DNA of 64,000 nucleotides from Arcuatula senhousia (lineage: Eukaryota > Mollusca > Bivalvia > Mytilida > Mytilidae): the NCBI GenBank assembly GCA_963971305.1, contig OZ020304.1, positions 21,930,103 through 21,994,102 of the forward strand. The letters are read 5' to 3'. Every line of letters starts with the position of its first letter. Within the stretch, counting starts at the first letter, position 1. Shown piece by piece: positions 43,578 through 55,504 of this stretch. The notes beneath the pieces were generated by a model that made no database searches, was not told the origin of the DNA, and saw only the letters and a list, made by a program, of their open reading frames with translations. The translations under genes and the position numbers were made by a program.

Positions 43578-43990
43578 CAGAAGGGACCTAAAGTTCTGTT
43601 TCGACTTGTGTTCTAAAGCGTGTGAGCTTTTTTGTTCTTCATTGGTCGTTGTTGAGGAGAGTAGTCTTCTAGCTTTTGGACTTCTATGACTTGGACTAAA
43701 TGATGAGTCTATTGATGGTATTGTTGAAACTTGGCTGAATATGTTAACTGATTTGTGATTTCAAATGAATGGTACGTTAAATTATCTACATTTGCTGTAT
43801 TGCATTTACTGCAGATCCAAGATGTACTGGTGTGTTCCAGTAGGTCAATGATTCCACTGCTGAGTTCAATGCATGATGAGCGATGAGTGGTACCAGATGC
43901 TGCATTGATCACAACAAACAGCTCTCTTATGTTCCCAAGTAACTCTGTTTTCGCAACAGATTCTGGTCCTGTATTTAGGCTTACATCTCC

Positions 43991-46139
43991 TCACATTAGA
44001 TGTGACATACTGAACATAAAAAATGAATAAAGGTCAGACAAATAAAACTTGAACAGTCACAAACGTCCGATAAAACATATCTAAACCCATTTTAGGGAAC
44101 AAAATAAGAAAAATAATTAGTTTTAGTTGAAAAATGTCTTTAATATAAAGTAATGGGTTGCTTCCTATCATGATTACAACATTCACTAGGAACACGTGAA
44201 TCGATCCAGGTAACTCCGCAAAAGATTTCTCTTATAACCAATTGCATTAACTTGATACCTATCAAAGCAGATCAAATGAAATAGCTTTTTTTAAATATCA
44301 TTAAGGCTCCGCTCGTTCGAAATATAAATTGTACGTTCGTCAAATTATTGAATTGTTGAACTCATGGAACTTAAACATTCCCCATTGACACCAATGGTAA
44401 ATAAAATGTTAATGCGGAGATCCACTACGGCTTTTCAATACGACATATAATTAGGGTTATGAAAAATCCTTAACATGTTAGTAAAAATCTTTAGACTCTA
44501 TTCGCCTATTTAAAGTGTTAGTAAAAATTACCTGGCTCGATACGCATGTTCCTTGGAGTGTTGCCGATTTGTTTCTTTATTCTACATGAAGCAGATTTTT
44601 TTTACAATCAATTGAAGTTTTGGTTCATTCATTTTATTGGTAATGTCCTTTCTTATATAGATTTAAATCTCGAAATCGACACATAATGAAGAACGCTCTA
44701 TGTCAAATGTGGTAGTTCAGTGCTTGTGGGGATAATTACTAGTGTGCTTTCTTTGATAGGGCATCATGTCGACAGGCGAATAGATAACACAAGGGTATGT
44801 TGCTCCGTGGTTGTCATCGACAAGTAATTTTGGGTAAGACATCAGATGTTTGTAGAGAAATACGGCATTTCTACATCTCTCAGAAGCTCAGATGTATGTT
44901 TTCTTATATAGGTTTTATACTGTTGCCCTTACGGACTTTATACAACCGATCGTTGGCAAATTGAAGTTTGTGCTATAGCAGCTCTTAACTTACTCTTGAT
45001 CCGAATCAAGTTAGCGATAAGTAAAATGATTTGTGTGTGTCAAACAAATATTTTGACTCATTAATAACACACCGAATCTATTTGTTTATGGTGTCATCTA
45101 AGCACCAGTTTTACTACAACAACGCTACATGTCTAACAAGAAACAATTCACAATTATCAATCTGGTTACTTGTTATGTTTTTTATACGACGGCCAAAAAA
45201 TTGCGGACGTATAATGGTAGGCACAAGCTCCTGTTACGTCCACTTACGTAACTTTAAGGCGATTTAAATATGCTCCCGTTACGTTACTTCCGGGACAGAA
45301 TAAGTTACGGACCCATTACGGACAGGGGGAACGAATCGAAAACGGATTTATCGACGTAACTGTAGAATCTAAACATTAAAGTTACATTAAACTCTATTTA
45401 CTTAGCACACCACTCCGCTCCTCCTTATTGCTGTTAGGTAGCAGATATCCTTAATTAGGTGCCAAAAGGGTAATACTTTTGTTAAACTGTAATTAATTTC
45501 TGGGCTGCTTTTGAAAAAAAAAGAGTTCGTTGTTAAATGTGGGAGGAAAGTCCACCAAAGGTTGCATATGTCATAATACTTTGTCCGTCCACCATGGGCT
45601 GCATGTGTCCAGAGCAAGTTAATTTCCATATTGGGTCTATTAAAACATGTTGCGGTCGTATCATGCTACGCTCGGCAAAGCTTTTTGTTGTGATTTTTAT
45701 GCCTATCAGTTTTGTCTAAGCCTTTTTGGATTTACGACATTCAATTGCCCCAATGGTACACCTTTGCTTCTTTCATACATCGTTACAGCTAACAATTCAA
45801 TAATCTCCTGATCACGTTCATTGCTTTTTCTTAGAGGATACTTCTTTAGTTCCCAAAATACATCTGAGACTAGTTTATGTGAGCAATGAAGTCTTCCTTT
45901 TCGCCAAAAAGCCAATGAGCACGAGGACACAACATGTCTTCAGTCTATTTAATTCCAATTGTCCTGGCTACGCCATAAATTTGAATCAAAGATTTACCTT
46001 CAGAAATTCAATCAACCTTTTTCAAAATCCAATACTTATGAGACATGACTGCATTCTTACTTCAATTGACAAATAATCATTGTAATTTGACACCAACAAT
46101 ATACACAGGCGTCTTTTAAAATGTACAAAATCCCAAATG
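43991..46139. other. Intergenic, no gene recognised
   Basis: No confident gene. On the minus strand 45905-45706 reads SHKLVSDVFWELKKYPLRKS and onward to a stop, protein-like in composition but unrecognised; it could be a decayed exon or chance. ACGTAACT-rich sequence at 45180-45360 is unexplained. Confidence 0.3.
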
Positions 46140-47250
46140 ACACAATTGACCTTGATGTCAAAGGTCGACCAAGATCACTTTGATTCCTGATACATTTTAT
46201 GATGATCATATATCTACAATCATTTGCATGATCACACATCCTTTTTGAAGTTTAGAAAAATTATGACGCGTGTAACTTCGCATTTTAAAATTACAATTGT
46301 TTGACCCAGAGATAAGAGGTCAAGATCATATTAAGGTCATTGTGGACTGATTCATTCATATGCCAAATATCTAAACCAAATCCCAAAAGATAACAACTGT
46401 TTGGCCAGGATCCACAATGCATGTAAAAGCATTTATTTGACCTTGAGGTAAAGACCAAGGTCATATAAGGTCACTGTGGACAAATAATCTACAAAAAAAA
46501 TCATTCATATGTCAATTATCAAATCTCTATGCCCAAGAACCTGACAATCTTTCACATGTTAAATGAGAATATATTTGACCTTGACGACAAAAATCAAGGT
46601 CACATCAAGGTCATTGTGATTTTCTATACATCATATGATGATAGTACATCCACATGCTTAAGGGGATACGTTACTTTGGTCTACCATCTTACTTTTTAAA
46701 ACAAATTTGCATAGTGAATGGTAATACCATGATACATCGAAATATTGATTTGAAATAGGGGGTCATGGGTCGTTTTTTCAAGTTATTTCACTTTGAAATT
46801 ATCGTTCTTGGCGGGAAATTTGTATAGAAGTAATGGGAAAAGATCAAATATTTTCAAACCTTTGTTATTCTCCATTGATTAAAACGAAATTGTTTCATTT
46901 CATTTCAACCAAAAACTAACACAAGAAAGTCGAACTCTTTCTCTAAACAATGATATATATTTTGTCATAGGTCATGGACCATCTTTTTTCATGAATTTAC
47001 ATCAAAGATAAACAATAGCGTTAAAGTTCAACGCTGTTCAAGTAAAATTGACGTTGCGTTTCAAATCGAAAAGGGACGTTTTTCTGTTTCACAGGTAATT
47101 TTTATCGATAACGTCGTTTTTAACGTAACGTATCCCCTTAATATCAGTGACCTTCGTAAAAAAATAAGAAAAGTTATGGACGTACCGGACAGGCTCTGCA
47201 TGTAAAACGAGTAGTTATTTGACCTTGAGGTCAAAATTAAAGTCATATGA
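46140..47250. repeat. Tandem units with TTGACCTTGAGGTCAAAG
   Basis: Five or more units of about 135-150 bp (46147, 46303, 46437, 46573, 47216), each with TTTGACCTTGA(G/T)GTCAAAG, a self-complementary TTGACC..GGTCAA core, and AAGGTCAT.GTGG. Interrupted by the TTAA element at 46662-47137. Confidence 0.75.
46662..47137. mobile_element. TTAA-target element, Kolobok- or piggyBac-like
   Basis: Perfect 13-bp inverted ends GGGGATACGTTAC / GTAACGTATCCCC flanked by TTAA on both sides (46658-46661, 47138-47141). A GG start with a TTAA target fits Kolobok better than piggyBac (family knowledge). 476 bp, no protein. Confidence 0.85.
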
Positions 47251-47535
47251 AGAAGAACAGACTTTATTTTCCAAAATTAAAGGGCCTCTTACATTTGCCT
47301 TATGAGGCATAATATACATACAAACAGGTATGATTAGAAACAAACATAACATATTGTTTAAGTTGATGCACATATGTATGCATGATAATAATTATAATCT
47401 TTCCACATTATAAATAATTAACCAAAAGTGGAGATGAATCAATGTTTAATAATGGCATTTATTGCTATGACTTGTCCTAGTACAGGCTGAGTCCTCTTTC
47501 CCACCCAGGTATTTTAAAAGACATGAAACTTAAAG

Positions 47536-48800
47536 ATGTTAGAGGAAGGATGGGTTGCGATGAGGCCTTATTTTGGCCCATCTAGAGGCGAAAAAATAAA
47601 AGTATTTTCAAACCTGTTACTTTATACTTACTGTTATGAAAGAATACTCTTTAATATTTTTGCATACCCACAATTGGAAAATCGTGTTCAAAATTGACCC
47701 AGTTCATGAAAATTGCACCTTGATATAAGAAATATTTCACGGTAGACCTTTAATAATTTCAAATTTTGTGCTAATATACTTGAAGACAGCACTTGCTAAT
47801 TCTATTTTAGTTTCCTGGTATATATACATAATTTTAAACAGCAATTTTGAATCAAAAACAATGCCTTATCTTACGATAAAGAAGAAAACACAGGTATATT
47901 GAATATTTTGAAACTACTGACTACCAGGTTAAAATTATAGTCTTTTTAGGCCGTTTTCAGTTGACCTACTCGAGTTAACCCTAGTAGAGTAAATTTCTAT
48001 TAATAGCTTGGTAGCTCGGTAGGGTCATGCGCACTCGATTTGTCAACTGAACAAGTTATTTTAGTATCGGGTTTACTCGTGTATTATTTGTCAATAGAAC
48101 AGGGTACTCTAGCATACAGTTGACAATAGCGACAATATAATAACAATACAACTTCAAGACTTTTAAAAAATAAATTAAAAAACATTATTTTCTTAAGCAA
48201 TTTATGTAAATTAAACATTAGATAAGTATTATTTTAAAAATCCAGTCACATTGTCGCAGGTAAACTCTGCTCATGACGTCACGTACTCTACCAACCCTGC
48301 CTTGGCCAGAGTTAAACTCGAGTAGGGGTTAAAGGTCATCGGGGTTTACCCGAGTACGAACTCTAGTCGTTTATTTGTTACTCGGGTTAACTCGAGTTAA
48401 CTAGAGTAGGTCAACTGACAGCCTTAATTTTTCAGTATGTCTTGCACACGGAACCAGCTTGAAACTTTTTAGCAATACAAGTCTTTGAACAAAATATGGA
48501 GCTGGTTCCGCCTACAAGGCTATGCTTCCGGGAATGATTTATATAACTCAATTTGACAACTTTTCCATAGAAACAATGTTAAAATCATTTGAGGTGGTTC
48601 ATTACAAAACACCATTAACTAAAAATTAAAATGACCTTTTAATACTGTAGACGATTATTTTCAACAAATATAAACATACATTTTGTGGTAAAATTTATCT
48701 CATTTTATTTTTGACTTTCATGGTTAGCTGAAAAGGGGTCTTATCGCAACACATCCTTTAAATAAGATTATTTAAAGGATGTGTTGCGATAAGACCCCTT
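47536..48800. mobile_element. Inverted-repeat element ending in a 31-bp perfect hairpin
   Basis: AGGATGGGTTGCGATGAGGCC at 47545 is matched, inverted, at the left arm of the hairpin (48733-48763). That hairpin has two 31-nt perfectly complementary arms (48733-48763, 48770-48800) around a 6-nt loop. A further MITE (47948-48424) lies inside. Confidence 0.65.
47948..48424. mobile_element. MITE with GTTGACCTACTC inverted ends
   Basis: AGGCCGTTTTCAGTTGACCT and, reverse complemented, AAGGCTGTCAGTTGACCTAC frame 477 bp. The subterminal parts are full of ACTCGAGTTAAC-like palindromes. No protein. Confidence 0.75.
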
Positions 48801-50771
48801 ATAAATATTAAACTTTGGACATATATTGAGTATTGCAACATATGAATGGCACTGAAAAAAAACTATTTTGTAAATAAATGCTTAATATTCCATATAGAAC
48901 GTGTAAACATCATTCCACAGTAAAAATAGAGCACAAAATAGAAATAACTTGCAATTCCAAAACAGCACATGAATTGAATTGGACTTTTTTTCCGCATTGA
49001 CGCCATCATGAATAATGGCCATCATTTTAAATTTTTTGAGAGGCTAACGTGCTTTACCAACAAAGGAGTGTCTAAAGAACAAGTTCTCCAAATTTGGGGC
49101 TTGCATCATTAACTGAAAGATTTTATTGGTTTTTGGGGGTTAATCTGCTGGACTAAAACTAGAGAAAAGCTTTTAATTACAATATTGCTTAGTTATTAAA
49201 GCCATAAAAGATACAATAAGTCAATAAAATGGAATTTTTAATGATCCTTATAGGAGTAAAGGTTCCTTAAATGTCAAAATAACTGTTTATACCTTATAAC
49301 TGGAAAATTGTAGAAAGAAGCGAGGAGGCACCAATTGGACATTCGAGTGTCAAAAGTCAGAACAACAAAAATCAGTAAACACAAACAAGAACAGCACTTA
49401 GAAACACAAAACATTAAAACACACACACAATCAACGGATTAGAAATCAACAACGCCAACTCAAGTCGTAACGAGATTGAACTCAGTTGCTCTGGAAGACT
49501 TAGCAGTTCCTGCTTGCCATAGCGCACCCGTCCCGCGCCAATCTCATATTCAGTGTGTCATTTCAATCCGGTAAGGGAAAACAAAACATAACCCTATGAC
49601 AACCAATATCTGCACTCATCTGAGAGATAGAAATCCCATAGTTGTCTATGAGCGCATTATGTATTGCGTAAAATTTCTTGGGTAAAACAGCAGCCGAGGA
49701 GCAATAAAGCCTGATAGTCTTGTTTCATTCCAAGGAAATCGATGTTATTCCCACAAGCGTTGAAGTAACGAATCAATTGTGATACATAAACCGCTTAAGC
49801 TGGAGCGGACGGAATGTTGCTACACAAGAAGGCTGAGTTGACGATGAGCAGCTAGCTTAAGTCATCATGTTTATCCCGAGAGTGTCTTGGTGTGCTGTAG
49901 ACGCGTAACAAAATCGAGCAGAAAAAAATAGCATTTCTAGGCTGTTTTTGCCAGATTCACGGAGTGAAACATCCGGGTTAGGCACAAACCATTTTCTTTT
50001 GGTTGGGGGGGGGGGGGGCTGGGATTTTTTTCAAAAAAAAAATTAATTCCATTTTTTACAGAAAAAAATAAAAATGCTCCTAATGGAGCTGAAAAAGAAA
50101 GTAAATATTCATAATCTTCCACAAAAAAATATACATCCTTTGAACTCAAATGATAAAAGCCTGATTTTTTTCTGCCTCGCTTCGCTCTGCATACATCACC
50201 TTATTTATCATTGCCTTTTGCAAAAGTTTCAAATTTTGAAATTATAATGTGCTACGAAATAGTATCACTTTTGATATGTTTAGTACATGCATACATCGAT
50301 AGGTTTGTTTTGTTATGGTATGAACCTCTGCTGAATGACTCCAATCAGGATAATTAAAAGTTACATTGCATTTTTTAGACCTTGCAATGTAATTATCATA
50401 ACCTCTTTTATATACACACTATTGTTGCATTATACCCGTAAAAGAAGTTCAGAATGGTGTAATGTTTTAGACTGGTCCGTTAGATTGTTTACCCGAGGGA
50501 TCAAATTGACCTAAGGCTTTCAATATTTGGAGTTTATCCTACGGTTGAATACGTTTTCTGATCTATATATCATCTACAGGTCTAAGTTTTTTTCCATTGC
50601 TTTCAGAATATAGCTTCTGTATCATTTTGTGATGTCTTTCCGTTTCCATGAGCTTCAGCCGCCCTCGGACTCCCTGGTATGGATGTCTATAAGACTGCAT
50701 TGGCCATTCTTTACAGATTTCTTATATTTCCAACTGCATTCTTGTGTTGTTTTGTAGTTCATATGATGATT
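48801..50771. other. Intergenic, repeat fragments only
   Basis: 49370-49520 is a relative, inverted, of the repeat around 8.1-8.5 kb (AGCAGGAACTGCT, one 28-bp unit). At 49995-50012 a G homopolymer is followed by CTGGGATTTTT; this block recurs inverted at 52330-52385. No gene seen. Confidence 0.4.
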
Positions 50772-51536
50772 TTTGTCTCGCCTACGAAGCAAAGCGGGAC
50801 AAAGGTGTTACTTTACCGGCGGCGGCAACGGCGGCGACGACGGTGGCGGCATTTACTTTTTGGAAAAGTTTTATGAGCACCTCCATATCTCAAGAACTAT
50901 AGGTCCTAGGTTGATTTAACTTGGTATGCATATACCCCAGTAGTAGCTTAACACAGCTGCTTCCTCATCTTTAGACCTTTACCTTGATTTTCCGGTTGAG
51001 TGACGTTGACAATTTTCAATACATATAATAGCACTGGAAAAGTTTCGCGAGCACCTCCATTTATCAAGATCTAAAATTCCAAGGTTGATGAAACTTGGTA
51101 TGCATATGCCCCAGTAGTAGTTTAGCACAGTTACATCCCAATCTTTTGACCTTGATCTTGATTTTCCGGTTGAGTAACTTTGACAATTTTCAATACATAT
51201 ACATGTAATAGCAATGTTAAGGTTTTGCAAACACCTACATATCTCAAGTATTATCGGTCCTAGGTTGATGAAACTTGGTATGCATATGCCCTAGTAATAA
51301 GCTTAGCACAGTTACATCCCAATCTTTTGACCTTGACCTTGATTTTCTGGTTGATTTTCTGGTTGAGTGACTTTTATTATTTTCATTGCACATATTAGCA
51401 ATGTTTAAGTTCTATAAACATATTTTGGTCTCAGAAACTGAAAATCCATGTAAATTCAAAATATAGTGGAAGTAAGGAAGAATAATTGTTTCTGATAGTG
51501 TCGGCAGCCGAGACATACTTTAGTGTTAACTCTTGT
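50772..51536 (+). repeat. Tandem-core element, family beta (inverted copy)
   Basis: 5' hairpin TTTTGTCTCGCCTACGAAGC then AAAGCGGGACAA, a GGCGGCGACGACGGTGGCGG tract, three to four units of about 170 bp (CTTGGTATGCATATGCCC, TTTGACCTTGA), and the end ATACTTTAGTGTTAACTCTT then GTT. Opposite orientation to 12958-13862. Confidence 0.88.
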
Positions 51537-51573
51537 TAATTATTTTCATTGTTTTACGTTGTGCTTTCGATCA

Positions 51574-51968
51574 ATAGCCCTTTTCAAAAAGTCACCCGGA
51601 ATTCCGATTCCGATTCTTTTGTTTTCATTTTTGCAAGAGTAGTTTCCCTTTGTGGGTCGGCCTCATGGTGTAAACAACGTTGAGCTAAGGTAAAACATCA
51701 ATTTATCCCTATCCGATTTTGGCGTAATTTCCCATTCCCGGTTCAAATAAACTGGTTTGGAGTGAAGTCTTGGATGTTAACGTATGTTTTAGTAATTTTA
51801 GACTTTGGCAATCAGATTTAAAATGTTTTAACAAGTTGACTGACGAATTTAGTTAATTTCAACAGATTTTCAATGGAGAGGCCTACCCGGAAGTCGTTAA
51901 CCTGTAGTGCATAAGTAAAATATTTCTCAGGTCTGCACGTCCGGAAAATACTTTCTAAAAAGGACTAT
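51574..51968. mobile_element. Possible MITE with ATAGYCCTTTT ends
   Basis: ATAGCCCTTTTCAAAAAGT at the left and, reverse complemented, ATAGTCCTTTTTAGAAAGT at the right (about 15 of 19 match), each followed by TCCGGA/CCGGA-like sequence. Target duplication unclear. Confidence 0.45.
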
Positions 51969-53985
51969 AGAGAATGGGTGACATATTCGCCATGTCTCCC
52001 TATATCTCTTTTTTCCTAGGGATATATGTATGTTTTGAATATGCATGTATTCAAAATCAAAATACAATAGTCCAATGTACATTTCATCTCCTACCGACAT
52101 TGACCGAGAGTTTGTCCCATATCCCATTTGTCTTTAAAATATATGAATGTTATTCACAATGAGAACAATTAAGTCCAAGAACTGGCCTAATTCACCTGTA
52201 AACTTACGAATAGAAAAACAAATGTAAAAATATATAAAATTTCTGAATTTGTCTGAAAAAAAATTATGATTTTGCTTTTGGTAGAAAAAAAAATTGTAAC
52301 TTTGATTTGGACAGAAAAAAAAATAATATCAGGTTACAAAATCCCAGGCCCCCCCCCACCGTATGAAAATGGTTCGTGCCTTATAAAGCGACGGGCAGTC
52401 CGACGGGGAAACAAATTTTTTTCAGCAACTGTTTATCACGGCCTTTTGATATTTGGTATCCCGCATCAGCATGGGATCCCATACCGTGGGATACGATTTC
52501 AGGCCAGTCGCTTAACTACTTTCTGTGTTCTGACTTAGTTCTTTTTTGACATTAATGTTCAATTATAGTAGTTTAAGAAAATTCAGGTAACAGTTTTCTT
52601 GGCAACAACTCATCATCATGCTTACCTTTCCGCTATAGTTTCGACTTGGGTTTTAGTTACTTATTTAGTTGTATTATTTTTTTTAATATTTTTGAACCAG
52701 TTTATGTGGATTGTACCTATCGCAGTTGATTCAGTATTCCTGAACCTGTGGGATACTAGTTGTTCTGCCCATATTATTGTATTTTGGGCTATATTTTACT
52801 TGAGGTAGCAACTATTTAATTTTTATGAGCGGCTGGGTTATGTCAAAATTTGAAATAAAAATTCAGTATTCCAAAAATCAGGAAATAAAAGGGCAGAACA
52901 GTGCTTTGAATATGAAGAAAAAAGTATGATGGTATTTTGGGGGAAAAGGGCATATAAATTAAAAAAAAACCACGCGCACAAAAAATCTAAGCATAGATTT
53001 TCCCGAAAGTAAAATGACAGGATGAAAAAAAAAAGAAATATCCATAGACGCCCCATTGAAATTAAATGGTTGCCCCATGTAGTACTGAGATGACCGTCTT
53101 ACTATCATTGAATCTCATAACTGTGTTGTGGTTTTTTTTGTAACTACCATACCCTACGGTCACTAAGGGAGAGGTTTTTTTCTTGAGGGTTTATTGTACC
53201 ATAATGAACCAAGTCTGGATCATTGCGATTCTGAAGTTGGCCCTGTCGCGTTTTCTCTTTTCTTCGACAGAATATGAGATTGATCATCCAAGTTCGGAAG
53301 TCTTGTTATTACCCGTATTCCTTAATATACCTTATTACATGTATTCAGACATGGAAACAATACTGAGCTGTTTGGAATTGGGTGCAAATTTACCTGTAGG
53401 TTTTAGTTAACCTGGACTATTTATACGAAGAACAAACCAATACTAGTGAGAAGAGGAGATAATACCCAAAAAGGTAGTAAAACCAAGCTACTAGAAAATT
53501 CGAGGAATGGGTGAAGTCATGAAATTAAGCCTACAAATGGATCTTAAAAGTCCTACTCATGTTGTAATATATAGCAGTATTTTTTTATTGGTTTGCGATC
53601 AGATTCTCCGTATTACAATCTGACGATTCCAACCAACCACGTGTGGCACATATCCCGGTTATTCCGTGGGCAGAGCGACTTGAGAATGACCCGATACTGG
53701 GCGCCCGTTGATAGACTTTAGACAATGTGCGTAGCACTGCTGTGTGGCATTTGCTCTACGGAATTTACACAAGGGTGATAAAATTGAAACAACCATGAAC
53801 AATTACTTTTATTGACAATATAGAACAGCAACATTATGTAGATTTAAAAGTATAAGTCAATAACTTATCAAAACCATATACATTATTTAATCTAAGGCAT
53901 CAAAGATAGTCTATACAAAATTACAACAACAATAACAAAAACAAAACAACAAAGAAATCAAAACAAAACAGACGGATAGAGTCTC
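51969..53985. other. Intergenic, nothing recognised
   Basis: AT-rich, with the C-tract block at 52330-52385 and scattered homopolymers. Short open frames here have no recognisable motif. Confidence 0.35.
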
Positions 53986-53989
53986 CCAC

Positions 53990-54120
53990 CTCAGAATCCC
54001 ATTTCTCCAACCTCCCGATCTCTTCTCTTCCATCTCCAAACCCCTCTTCTCCCACCTCCCATCCCTCTTTTACCGTCTTCCACCCCTTTTTTCCCACCTC
54101 CCTTTCTAGCTTTATTCCCC
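53990..54120. repeat. Polypyrimidine tract directly after the receptor stop
   Basis: About 130 bp almost only C and T on the + strand (TCTCCCACCTC, CCTCTTCTCCCACCTCCCATC). It is purine-rich in the receptor's sense direction and contains an AATAAA hexamer at 54116-54111. It would form part of the 3' UTR. Confidence 0.75.
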
Positions 54121-54121
54121 C

Positions 54122-55504
54122 CTAATCTTTGGTAAGCCCTTTTAAGCGAGACCTATGTGTCAAGCGCCAATATAATGGCAACCAACGAAATTGTGGCGAA
54201 AATAAAATTACAAAAAGAAAACATAATCCAAACGAGCACTTCATAAATTTAAGTAATGTAAAGATAAGCAATCCTTGCTTTATAGGCATGAATTCTAAAA
54301 GGTCTTTAGTAAACACCAAGCTTGACACTACAAAATAAAATGCAACCATTTTCCTATTGGCCTCTGTATTGGACTGAAGAATTGGTTTCCAAACAGTTTT
54401 AACCCAAACTAATATCACCAAAGTCACGTTGAATAGACCGATACCAAGCCTAGTGCACAAATTTAACTGTGTAAACTTGATACTTTTGATGCAACAATTT
54501 CGTCCACCGTAACCCAAGAAGTACGCATGATCAGTAGATATTATGCTGGCCCCCATGCTGTTTTGATTGTCCGATTTGAACGATAATAAATTTGAAGACG
54601 AATCGTCCAAAGTCATGGCTTGTGTTGAAAACATTGCGAGATAGACCAAAACAAGCAGTTGGTGGATCGTAAAGTAGGCAAAAACACACTTCCGTTGGAA
54701 ATAAAGTCCTGTGTTTGGTTTGTATAACCAAAACACTCGGAACATGTGAAAAGAACACATAGAAACTCCAAACAGAAATGAAGTAAAAGCATAGTGAGAA
54801 ACCAAGCCAAGAATCGGACACAACATTGTGTTTTCTGAAATGCAAAATATGCGAATGGTATCACAGATGTGGCTCATAAACTGAAAGGTTGCTAAAAACA
54901 TGTTGTTAAGCCCAGCAATGTTACGCAATTGCTCGTAGAAAGCATACAAGGCCAACACAAATACTGTTGAAATCATAGACAAGATCAATATGCACAAAAA
55001 GAAATACTTGGGGTTAAATGTAATATAGATCTTCATGAAGATTTCTGTTTGCAGTCCAAACTTATTTCTCTTGCAAGATATATTATTCTGTGAAATAATT
55101 GTCCCATTGGCCGTATATGTGGTAAAGAACGAGGCAGCAAGTCGAGCTGTGTTAGAAGTATTTTTGTTGCATGCATAGAGATCGGCAACGTTTACGATAT
55201 CATGAAAACAAAGACCAAGTTTCACCATCTTCTTAGCACCATTAGTCCTACTTTCCACTTCCTTCAGAACATCTACCATCTTCTTGCTATTGGTGTCTAT
55301 CTCCTCGTAATCATTTTTCTCCAACTTCATAGCATTTACATCGACTTTCATGTAAACATCATAAGTGTAAATATTACTAATGGTTTGCCCAAAATCAACT
55401 GTTTCAAAATCTTTCTGATTTTTTACACTTATATTGTACCAATCTATTTGGTTGATAGTTGTATTGTACCAATCAAAAAATCTTTCTATTTCTTTTGGTA
55501 TCAA
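54122..55504 (-). CDS. Receptor exon 3 (stalk and seven-helix domain)
   Basis: Acceptor ttttttcag, then LIPKEIERFFDWYNTTINQI through all seven helices to the TAG stop at 54124-54122. Ends FRWLPLYWRLTHRSRLKGLT, a short basic cytoplasmic tail. One large exon, unlike many intron-rich class B genes. Confidence 0.88.
   Translation of the reverse strand: MIPKEIERFFDWYNTTINQIDWYNISVKNQKDFETVDFGQTISNIYTYDVYMKVDVNAMKLEKNDYEEIDTNSKKMVDVLKEVESRTNGAKKMVKLGLCFHDIVNVADLYACNKNTSNTARLAASFFTTYTANGTIISQNNISCKRNKFGLQTEIFMKIYITFNPKYFFLCILILSMISTVFVLALYAFYEQLRNIAGLNNMFLATFQFMSHICDTIRIFCISENTMLCPILGLVSHYAFTSFLFGVSMCSFHMFRVFWLYKPNTGLYFQRKCVFAYFTIHQLLVLVYLAMFSTQAMTLDDSSSNLLSFKSDNQNSMGASIISTDHAYFLGYGGRNCCIKSIKFTQLNLCTRLGIGLFNVTLVILVWVKTVWKPILQSNTEANRKMVAFYFVVSSLVFTKDLLEFMPIKQGLLIFTLLKFMKCSFGLCFLFVILFSPQFRWLPLYWRLTHRSRLKGLTKD

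Larger units (their letters stand above)
37780..43990 (-). mobile_element. CR1/L2-like LINE, split by a 3.06 kb insertion
   Basis: Runs 43990 to 42504 and 39444 to 37780. Order on the minus strand: PHD-like finger (CCDQC..WYHSSC ... WICSKCNTANVDN, about 43912-43780), AP-endonuclease (NCQSIRNKRTQLYEAINYLK; GQESWL; GDFNLPHIDW; DHS), linker, reverse transcriptase (DWKNANISPIFKKGNKHDPA; VPAQGTVLGPLFF; LFADDCL), and a C-terminus with ENVQRRAARGVCNNYN and SLNIEYNQRQQRKFNSK. Several frameshifts (for example near 43330) and stops make it inactive. Confidence 0.88.
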
